Source of the DNA: Isoetes taiwanensis | Lineage: Eukaryota; Streptophyta; Lycopodiopsida; Isoetales; Isoetaceae | Assembly (NCBI GenBank): GCA_021234155.1 | Contig: JAJEKV010000028.1 | Span: 8,570,134-8,634,133 of the forward strand | Direction: 5' to 3' | DNA: 64,000 nucleotides | Shown here: positions 56,300 to 64,000 of the stretch, piece by piece | Numbering within the stretch: the stretch's first letter is position 1 | How the letters are laid out: each line of letters starts with the position of its first letter | Position numbers and translations under genes: made by a program | The notes under the pieces: generated by a model | The model's database searches: none | What the model was told of the DNA's origin: nothing | The model's input: the letters and a program-made list of their open reading frames with translations, nothing else

Positions 56300-56710
56300 A
56301 AGAATCAACACACAACTACCATTAACATTATTAACACAAACCATTGCATCTAACACATTTAAATTAAAATCCCCCTGAAACCCCCTTTGGTTTGGGTGCA
56401 TATTCACACGGGGGGTTATGTAGGGCAGCGAGAGCCCCAAAAAATTTATAATACATGTACAAAATTAATACTATTAAATACATTCTCTCAAACCTTATAG
56501 TATTTTGCAAACCTTAACATACAGTATGCAAAACCTTGTACAGGCATACCCCACAAACAAGGATCGTTATGTACGGTCCAGATCAAGGAATAAAGGAAAA
56601 ATATGCCCATCTGACAGCTCTCGGTGCCCGGAGTAACCCCCTGTGTGAATATCATTCCTTATAATTCAGTCGAAGGCTTAGATTTTAAAAGGCCTTACAA
56701 GGTAACGATA
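56300..56710 (+). repeat. Dispersed repeat R2, copy 2
   Basis: Related to 6,575-6,990; see there. It ends about 70 bp before the RlmN-like exon, so in this element it lies in what was an intron or was inserted into one. Confidence 0.75.
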
Positions 56711-56782
56711 TGTTATCATCTAAGTTAACCATGTAAATAAAGACGTCGGGCCTCCAATCAATGTTTGTTTTCTCCCCTTTAG

Positions 56783-56941
56783 ATTTTCGCTTTCATGGAA
56801 GCTTTGAGCAAGCGAAACGTTGTTGCATCCATTTGTCAAACCTGTGGCCTAGACGTGAATGCAGCATGTGGGCAGCTTTGCAATGAATTTCAAAAGATGC
56901 CCCTTCAAGTTGATATGCCCCTCCCTTCCATTCAACATTAA
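56783..56941 (+). pseudogene. Captured last exon of an RlmN-type radical SAM methyltransferase
   Basis: After a pyrimidine tract and AG acceptor (TTCTCCCCTTTAG), the frame reads FMEALSKRNVVASICQTCGL, then DVNAACGQLCNEFQKMPLQV and stops at 56,941. The AACGQL motif is the C-terminal signature of RlmN/Cfr 23S rRNA adenine methyltransferases and carries the Cys that takes part in methyl transfer. The flanking pattern (V-x-S-I-x-QT-x-GLD, AACGQL-x-NEFQK) fits plant homologues. Three positions where relatives usually have Arg are Cys here (TGT or TGC for CGT or CGC), the outcome expected from methylated-CpG deamination. Only the terminal exon is present. Confidence 0.7.
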
Positions 56942-57980
56942 TGATATGCCACTACCGCAAATCCGTGGGTTAGAAGGAATCTAATGCAAGCCGTTAACAC
57001 TTCAAGATTATTCTCGGCCATTAATAATAAATTCCAAATGCTTTTAAGCATTTGGAGTACAAAGGTGAACATTCTACCATCATGGTGATTTATCAATTTT
57101 TCTTGTAGACTTTCAAAATGTTGCACGTTTAGAATGCTCTACTCTTGGTCGTGTGCATAGGGAGCTTGGCTTTGTGTGCAACAACTTTGTTATTTGTAGA
57201 AGATAAATTGTTAGCCTTGTATCAAAAGGTCAGCATATTAAACAATGCTATGCATGTTAATCTAACCAACTATATCTTCGTACCATGAGCATATTGATCA
57301 TGCTCAAATACAATTTGTTCTGTAAGAAGTTACAAGGTTCTAGATTTAAAATCTCTGCCACAAATAGAATGTAACACAGAGAAAGAAGTCAACATTATAC
57401 GTACTTGTGGAGCAGACAATGTCATTGAAGAATAGATCAGAGTAATTCAAGTATTATTATGAGATGCATTTTTTGAAGAATGGATCAGAGTAATCCAAGT
57501 ATTACTTAGTGTGCAAGAATAGATGAGGCATCGATGCAAAATTTTATCAGGCAATGGAGACCTCAGCTCCTATGAGTTGTCTTTCAAGGCCCAGAAATGG
57601 TTAGAGTGTAGCCTCTATTATCAACTTGTGCTAAGGAATGTCAAATCTTCTGTATATAGGATGTAAAAAGCCACATGTTAATATTTATTTATTAAATTTG
57701 CACGATATCTTTACATGTTTTTCAACTTTTTCCACCATACTGTGTTTTGTTCTGAATGGCATTTAAAGATACTACAAAGTTTTCTTTCTCTTCATTTCTG
57801 CAAAGTTTTCTTTTCCTTATTTTTTGCAAAGTTTCGAACATAACTCTTTGTCTACAAATTAGATAAGAAATATAAAAATAACCATCTTACAAATTAATAA
57901 AAATGACAATATATATGAATTGGCTGGCACCCCTTGAATTCATAAATCATATTAACTTTAAAATTTAATCTCGATGAAAA
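56942..57980 (+). other. Helitron 3' interior, no gene recognised
   Basis: AT-rich, with a short direct repeat GAATGGATCAGAGTAAT../GAATAGATCAGAGTAAT.. near 57,430-57,500. Nothing coding was recognised. Confidence 0.5.
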
Positions 57981-58260
57981 GCCCAGCAACGCTGGGCACT
58001 TTTTCTAGTCCTCCTATAAAGCTGTATTTCCAAGCAATTGATGGCATCTACTATTACACAGTTGAGGCAATGAAAGAGACATCTTTTGATTATTAAAGCA
58101 GTGAAACTTATAGTAAGTTCTATGTTAACATAATCATGTTTGAAAAAATCATAATCCGGGGGTCCTGGAGAGAGCAACTCCTGTTCTGGGCGTATGCCCT
58201 ATTTTGTGGATCAAGTGGTACTTAAAATCTGCATCTGCACATTTTTTGTGACATTTTTGT

Positions 58261-58467
58261 CTCCCAACTGTTGTTACTTATAGTAGTGTCATCTATGGAC
58301 TTTGTAAAGCAGACAAAGCATTTGATGCATGTAAGCTTTCGAAAAAGATGCAGAGATCAGGATGTGAACCAAATATTATTACATATAATGCGTTGATTGA
58401 TGGTCTCTGCAAGGCAAATAAGGTAGATGACGCACATGGTCTCTTGGATGAACTGTTAGAAGACTAG
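58261..58467 (+). pseudogene. Pentatricopeptide repeat (PPR) fragment cut by element B
   Basis: One frame encodes two P-type PPR motifs: PTVVTYSSVIYGLCKADKAF..., then EPNIITYNALIDGLCKANKV..., then a partial end. The 35-residue spacing and the VTY-x-x-(V/L)I-x-GLCKA signature are diagnostic of plant PPR proteins, most of which bind organelle RNA. The frame meets a TAG at 58,465, three bases before the LTR of element B starts, so the insertion truncates it. Its upstream part, between the Helitron end at 58,008 and 58,260, shows no further motif, although a pyrimidine tract before 58,261 could be a splice acceptor. Confidence 0.85.
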
Positions 58468-58469
58468 GT

Positions 58470-60070
58470 TGTGACGTTCCACGTATTTATACGTTCTACT
58501 ATACGTGACACGTACAAATACGAGCACGTCACTCCCTAAAGGTACGCTACCATGGGGGTATGGGAACTTAATGGCAACCTAGGGGGTTACCTTAAAAAGG
58601 ATTTAATTAGCTATGCTAATTTAACACATTAATAATAATAACCTATAACCTAGGAAATTAGGCTAATTACCATTTGGGAAGGCGCCACCTGCCCCAATCG
58701 ATTGGGTAGCATGGGGATTGCCAAGTTTGGATGCCAACTTGACCCCTATCCCGGGATTGACTCTCGAAGATCGACCAAGGAAGGCCGTGAGCTGGGGGCC
58801 ATCGACACACCTGCGTAAGATCACCATAACGAGTCGTCCCCTCGTGAAGTAACAGCTGAATTCTCAACTCCCTTAAGATGGAGGGCCCCCATGGAAACGA
58901 GTCGGCCCGTAATTCAGGTAGGTCGCTATGTAAATTCTAGTTAACACTTGGTTGTGTCCGTCTCTCTCTGTTTTCTTTGTGAATCCATCATAGAAACTAA
59001 CCCTTGATTGTACAAACAAGTTCTCTTTATATTCAATGCGGGTTCTTACTCCAAAGGATGGATTGTTAGTTCTTTGTTTAATCGACTCAAAAGGGGGGAT
59101 TACGGGGGTAGAGGCCTCGAACCGTGTATTGTAGTATGCTCCTAGATAGCCTCAGAGTCCCATTAAATGCGGCTCAGGCACAAGAACCCACCGGTCCTAG
59201 ATGCTATGGTCCGGCTTAGCACTGGACAAGGAACACAAGTGGTGACATGAGGGGTGGGGTCTTGCATGAGCATACAAGGCTCCCCGAGACTCCTACAAAT
59301 GGGCTAGGCCCGATAGCCGGTCACGTTGAGGGCGGGTATGGGTCCGACACTCTCGGTGTAGTGGTGTGATCCGTATGGAGCACCATGCACTTTGAGTAGA
59401 TTTAGGGTGAGTAAGTCTGCACGGATGCGGGGTCGCTGATGCGGCACGTATTCTCTAGCTCACCCATGGAACCACCGCGGATTCGAAGGGGACGCCCCCA
59501 CCTGCCTCATCGGACCAGGCGTCATGAACCCGAGTAGGCTCCAGAGGGTGATGCCCCGAAGTTTGCGTCTCAGGAAGGCTATAGCAAAGCCATAGCATGA
59601 ATTGACCCATCCGCAAAGTGTGCATGGGAGGGGGGATGGAGTGGACAACCCTAGCCAATGCTCTATACCCAACGCCACGCCAAGACTGGCCCCGCTGATC
59701 TCTTGAGGCTCACCACGTCGATCCTCACTGCGGGAGTCCGAGTGAAGGGGTAGAACCTGGGTTCTGGGTGTTTTCTTAGGATTAGATGCATATTCTATGC
59801 CGTTGGTATATTATATGGATTCGCCACCCTTCGTGGTGGTTATTTATGTATATTCATGCTGTGTGCTAACCCTTGTATTCATGCTTCCGCAACGTAGGAG
59901 TCCCATTGAAGGCGTGGGCCGAATGACCCCTTCGTGTCCTTCTTTCGGGCCTCATTTCATAGATGGCCGAAATAGACGGAGGGCCCTGCTCATGGTGAGA
60001 TGATTGCCATGGGAGGGGAAAGTCCCCGTATGTATACGCCCGTGGTCGATATATATTCGGGAGCGCCACG
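58470..60070 (+). repeat. 5' LTR of element B
   Basis: Starts TGTGACGTTCC, like the 3' LTR of A, and ends near GCGCCAC just before the primer-binding site. Shared blocks with A's LTR run throughout. Its mate is beyond the window. Confidence 0.88.
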
Positions 60071-60071
60071 G

Positions 60072-60085
60072 TGGTATCGTGAGCC
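60072..60085 (+). promoter_or_regulatory. Primer-binding site, element B
   Basis: TGGTATCGTGAGCCAGG follows the LTR. It is the Met-tRNA site TGGTATCAGAGCCAGG with CAGA altered to CGTGA. Confidence 0.85.
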
Positions 60086-60859
60086 AGGTTTTGGTTGTTC
60101 GAAATCATAGCACCGCCAAACACTAACTCATAGCACGGTAGTTAAGAGGAGGCTAAGTCAATGTGTCGTTAGTTCTCTTTGTTGTTTGGCTTGGTGTTAG
60201 GTTAAGTTAAGAAATTGTAGCTTTGAAGTGGAGGGGCCAAGATTGGAGGCTTAACAGGTGTAAGTGGGTAGCTCAATTGACGAAGGAGATGGTTTCCTTG
60301 GATCGGGCGTACTTGAATTACCCTAGAAACTGATAACTCCAGTGAAAAATAGTCAAGGGCAGCCCAAAAAAAAAAAAAAAAAAACGAATTCGGGCGCCGC
60401 TTGCTTTTTGTCGCTTTGCAGTCAAGTTAGAAGCGCCCGAAATGCTGTCGGCGCCCGACCCGTCAGACTCGAGTCAACGCGGGCCCGCCAGGTCAACTCG
60501 GGCGCCGCTTGCATTTCGACGACACCTACCGAGGCGTAAACCCCAGATAATGCCATCGGCGCCCGCCCCGTGATGTGGCGTATTTTCCGCCAGATAATTT
60601 TTTAATAATAAACTTTTAAAGTTAATAAGAAAAAATTTGAAATTTTAAAAGTTAATTGGCCGTTTAGCAAACCATTTTTTCATCATTTGCTTTTGCTTCC
60701 GCGCCTCCAACCGCTCGAAGCCCCTCCGCCATCGCCACCGGACCGCACCTTGATCCTGCGCCCTTGTGCTTTGTGCCTCTTAAGCCCCTTTGCCATCCCT
60801 TAGCCGCCCCACCCGACTACCCGCTATGGCTATTACCAAGAGCGCCGGATCCGTCCACC

Positions 60860-62040
60860 ATGAGCATCGTGGAGATCTACGCCATGATTGCTAAGCACAT
60901 GGCTAATGACCCAGCCCTCATCGACATCTTGTTGGATGAGTTGGTCAATAGGTTTGAGAACAACGATAGGATTCCATATCCCCGTCTATCACTTCTCGTG
61001 AGAGCCATTCCTCATCCGGAATTTGAACCACGCAGCTCCCATATACCCTTGTTGAGCAACCCGATATGGTAATGATGCTCATCAAATTTTATCCTCCCTA
61101 ACAGGAAGGCCATACGGAGGAGGAAGATGTCGTGACGGAGGCCCTAACCAGATAGGGTTTTGGGGAGGACGACCACCGGAGATTGAGCTGGCCGACACAG
61201 CCCGTGGTAGGGAGTACCCAGATTCTGGGGACGGCTTTTACGCCATCGATGGCAGCTGCTTATTGAGGTTCCCCATACCAATGGCATGAGGGTTCCAACA
61301 GCCTTTGTCCGGGGAGAAATCCCCGACATCAAAGATAGACTATCCGACAACTATTCAGATAGATATGGGTCTTCGCCACAAAGGTACCACGCCAACTTAA
61401 TCGCCGCGTCGCAGCCCAACTTTTTGCTCGCATCCAAGAAGACCTAAGGAGAGCTCCTGAAGAGCGAGAAGTTGGAGCAAGAGGAGCGGACCGACAAGAT
61501 CACGGACCACAGTGGGGAGGAGGTGCATCCGGGAGTGGCTCGAACCCAAAACGATCCGACCGCTAAGCTCCGGAGGAAGGAGTTGCCCATAAGGCCGGGC
61601 AAATAATACAAGGATAAGTTAAAGACTGTCGGGGCTTTTGGGAAGAAGACCAGCTCCGACCGGAGGCAGCAGAGAGTGGATAACTCCCGGCCGGTTGCTG
61701 GGGCTAAGACGGTGCCAACATCGCCGGGGCCTCTACCGCAATGAAGCCTCATCGGTTCGACCGGTACCGTGGCATTGGGGAGATCCGCAAATTTCAGAAG
61801 TCCACGGACCTTCCGAAGGGGAAGTCGCTTTTTTCGGAGGTCGTGGTATCGAGATCGCATGACAATTTAAGACCGATCTCCGCTTTCGGACCTTTGCAAT
61901 TTTGGCGCCCAAGAGGTCTGCTGAAGCCTACTTGGTAGCACTTTTGGTGATGCCAACCTTTTGCTTATCCACGCATAAAGAGGGTCACCATAATGCCTAA
62001 GGATTTAGCCCTCGCCCGTAGGATACGGGGGAACAACCTT
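60860..62040 (+). pseudogene. ORF1: N-terminal helical domain plus histone H3 fold
   Basis: The ATG at 60,860 opens MSIVEIYAMIAKHMANDPAL followed by IDILLDELVNRFE, homologous to the region with EDPMIDTILG in A. A charged linker follows (about 61,400-61,700). The H3 fold (61,744-62,030) is clearer than in A: KPHR, GEIRKFQKSTDL (N-terminal helix), then in other frames EIA-QFKTDLRFR (helix 1 to loop 1), SAEAYLVAL (helix 2), GDANLLLIHAKRVTIMPKDL across a one-base shift (helix 2 to loop 2) and ALARRIRG (helix 3). Loop 1 is of canonical H3 length. The canonical tail with Lys4, Lys9 and Lys27 is not recognisable; the preceding residues are a different basic/Pro sequence. Frameshifts and one internal stop interrupt the frame as given. 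Confidence 0.82.
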
Positions 62041-62044
62041 AGCC

Positions 62045-62248
62045 TACTTATGGGATCCGCGATTTGTATATATATTTTTTTTTTTGTGATAATTAATAAA
62101 GAGGCTTTTATTTTGTATTAAAAGTTTAATGTTTTTTTATGTTAAATTTAAAATAAAATGCCGACGCCGGCTTTAATAAGAGGGCTTAAAAGGGGACCTG
62201 TAAGGTTATTTTAAACGCTTCTTTTCCTCTCTCCTCCCTTCTAGCGCC
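62045..62248 (+). promoter_or_regulatory. AT-rich spacer between ORF1 and ORF2
   Basis: Long T and A runs separate the H3 ORF from ORF2, in the same place as the spacer in element A. A pyrimidine-rich leader (CTTCTTTTCCTCTCTCCTCC) precedes the ORF2 ATG at 62,249. There is no clear TATA box, only AT-rich variants. Confidence 0.3.
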
Positions 62249-63656
62249 ATGCTGCGCCCACCGACCTTTGTCGCCCGGGTACCTTGATGGAGGGAAATGG
62301 GATCCCGGGTTCCCTTCGACCGGCCGCAGCCTTTGCTATGCCAACGATAGATCTCCTTGCCAACATGTAATGCATGGGACTCACGGATTCCTTGACTTTA
62401 CATGGAGGAAATGCTTCCTCTCAGGTATTATTCCTGGGGATCCTCCCCACTTGTATTTGGAGCGGAGATAGTTCGGCAGATGCTAGGTGGGGACACACAT
62501 GCTTATGATGTCCTCAAGGGGAAACTCCGATGGGGGTAAACAACTACCGCTGGTCCAAAGATCGAGGGGCAGCAGATATCTGAAGCTACTTTCGCTCTAG
62601 CCATCCTCATGGACCAATACGTTGAGGATGAAACCTTGCCGGGCAGAGAAGGGCAAGCCGCGAGAATCCTCGAGGAGGGGGATGACGAGCATATAGGAAT
62701 GGGCTTACTTTGCCCGTTGGAAAGAGCTAGCGAGAGGAGCTACCACCGCTACCGTGACCAATCTATAGGCTTGTCGGGGTTAGAGCGGCCTTCAGATTAT
62801 TTATCACCAGGCGCAGGAATACCTTCTCTTGGATGATATTATCTGGACGTATCACGTGGTGGCCGGATTTCGACGCAAGCGCAAAGACCATGTACTTTAC
62901 GAGCTTGCGGAGTATTGTATGGATGATTTCATCGACTTCACTTCTACCGAGCTTCCTCCGGAGGTGCACCAGCTGCTTCAGTTCCGTCCGGAGAGACTCT
63001 AGAGCCGGGCGAGACTCTACTACGCCTGCGGACTTTGTGATGCGTGAACCGGCTCGCAAACCCGCACTGTGATGCCTTCACGGGCTATGGGACCTCACGC
63101 CCCAAACATTAATATGGTGGAAGTTCCCTCCGACTCGGATGATGAGGGTGAAGATTTATACCATAACCCTCACAAGACAAGAAGGAGGAGCAATGAGCTC
63201 AAGGAGGAAGAAGTCCCTATGGACTTGGATAAGGAAGTGGCAGAATCGAGACTTCGCAAGGGAAAGTGCTGGGTAACCACCTTACCCGTTTCTTTTTGTC
63301 GGCCTTCCGACATGGACAAGTCCTCTTCATAGCCCGAGATCTAGGCCGAGGTGAAGCTTCATGGTGGGCCCTCGTGCACTCTCTACACTGGCCGCCACAA
63401 GAAGCTTCCCTATCGCATCTGCTACGCATGTACCGTGACGACGGATCTTGCCCCCGACGGCCTTTGGGTCAGGACATCGCGCCTTGGATGGGCATGAAGC
63501 TCCCTCACGGCAGCCCCATTGGCCATTGCCTATCCACCCAGAGGTTGCATCCCGCGGCCGCCACAAGAGACCCCGGGTTACTCGCCGCGACACTAATCCT
63601 CCACCACCTCCTAGGGCTAAGGATCAAGAGCAGGCGTGGCCTAGTTCCTAGTATAA
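62249..63656 (+). pseudogene. ORF2: conserved acidic protein of unknown function
   Basis: Counterpart of 40,990-42,352. Readable parts include ATFALAILMDQYVEDETLPG, DDFIDFTS then LPPEVHQLLQFRPERL, an acidic patch PSDSDDEGEDLYHNPHKTRR with EEVPMDLDKEV, and GNHLTRFFLSAFRHGQVLFI, then a Pro-rich end (NPPPPPRAKDQEQAWPSS). The frame closes near 63,656. It shares order and spacing with A but differs widely in sequence, so what is kept is probably functional. Confidence 0.6.
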
Positions 63657-63904
63657 TTTTGCTATGAAAAATGTATATATATATATGTTTCGCTAGTTTT
63701 TCTTATACATATATCTATGTGTGTTCTGGGATTTTCGAATGGCAATTGAATGGACCATATTGACAAATGGTGTACTTTATTTACTTATTAAATATAAAGT
63801 TCTCTTGAGGAGTATTATTGAATTGTGTGTTTTTTTTATGACATCCTCTTCAAAAGTATTAAAACTTTAGAATATAACGGAATTACAAAATGTTCTCTAT
63901 TTAT

Positions 63905-64000
63905 TCCAACTATATTGCAGAGGAAACCATTTGGGAATATGAGGAGAGAATCACCGATATGGTTAGGAGGGACGATCCCGGGCCGCCAGACCAGGACTAT
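63905..64000 (+). pseudogene. Start of ORF3/gag of element B, runs off the window
   Basis: After an AT-rich spacer (63,660-63,900) and a possible acceptor (TATATTGCAG), the frame EETIWEYEERITDMVRRDDP then GPPDQDY matches the start of ORF3 in element A (42,567). Confidence 0.5.

Larger units (their letters stand above)
51712..58008 (+). mobile_element. Complete non-autonomous Helitron with captured gene pieces
   Basis: The 5' end is A followed by TCTATCTATCTATATATAAT, and the 3' end is the hairpin GCCCAGC-AAC-GCTGGGC (57,981-57,997), seven bases and CTAG, then host T (58,009). TC start, hairpin plus CTAG end and insertion between A and T without target duplication are the defining Helitron features. 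The 6.3-kb interior has no Rep/helicase, so it needs another element to move. It contains exon pieces of at least three unrelated host genes, all in the element's orientation: a ubiquitin-hydrolase-related protein, a small heat-shock protein and an RlmN-type methyltransferase. Intron-like DNA and acceptor sites between pieces show the capture was of genomic DNA, not cDNA. Confidence 0.88.
58470..64000 (+). mobile_element. Related LTR element B, 5' part
   Basis: A second member of the element A family. It has LTR (58,470-60,070), primer-binding site, ORF1 with histone H3 fold, ORF2, and the first codons of ORF3/gag at the right edge. pol and the 3' LTR lie outside the window. LTR and ORFs are well diverged from A, so A and B are independent insertions from a family that has kept this gene order over time. 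Confidence 0.88.

Noticed and set aside
1-64000. CRISPR arrays, bacterial operons or phage
   Set aside because: No regular spacer-repeat array or prokaryotic gene organisation; the content is plant transposable elements.

Overview
This is a window of plant nuclear DNA made almost entirely of transposable elements and their debris. The plant signs are Helitrons with CTAG ends and captured plant gene pieces, LTR elements primed by initiator Met-tRNA, a pentatricopeptide-repeat fragment and a plant-type small heat-shock protein fragment. I cannot name the species. I see no complete, undamaged host gene, no rRNA or tRNA gene and no CRISPR array.

Layout. 1-11 kb: AT-rich intergenic or intronic DNA with tandem duplications, a Helitron 3' end on the minus strand (2,274) and two dispersed repeats that recur near 54 and 56.5 kb. 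11-13 kb: an unrecognised 277-codon minus-strand reading frame, a minisatellite and a LINE ORF1-like relic. 15.8-19.6 kb: a short minus-strand LTR element with 190-bp LTRs and a possible captured RNA-binding-protein fragment. 21-23 kb (minus) and 27.7-29.6 kb (plus): two different, broken pogo-like transposases. 31.9-34.1 kb: another Helitron 3' end, an inverted repeat and a tRNA-derived SINE. 37.0-50.3 kb: a complete 13-kb Ty3/gypsy chromovirus (element A). 51.7-58.0 kb: a complete non-autonomous Helitron carrying pieces of at least three host genes. 58.3-58.5 kb: a PPR fragment cut by a second, related LTR element (B, from 58,470), which runs off the right edge.

The most unusual content is in elements A and B. 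Both carry, between the 5' LTR and gag, a reading frame whose C-terminal part is a histone H3 fold (40,463-40,758 and 61,744-62,030). A second conserved acidic frame follows. In A, gag, protease, reverse transcriptase, RNase H, integrase and a chromodomain come after that. A retroelement that encodes both a histone H3-like protein and an integrase chromodomain suggests self-directed handling of chromatin at the insertion site. The sequence shows the domains; the function is inference.

Nearly all TE frames are broken. Many breaks sit where related copies have CAG or CTG and this sequence has CG. This recurring pattern may be a sequence-consensus error at methylated CHG sites rather than true decay, so several frames called pseudogenes here may be more intact in the real genome.
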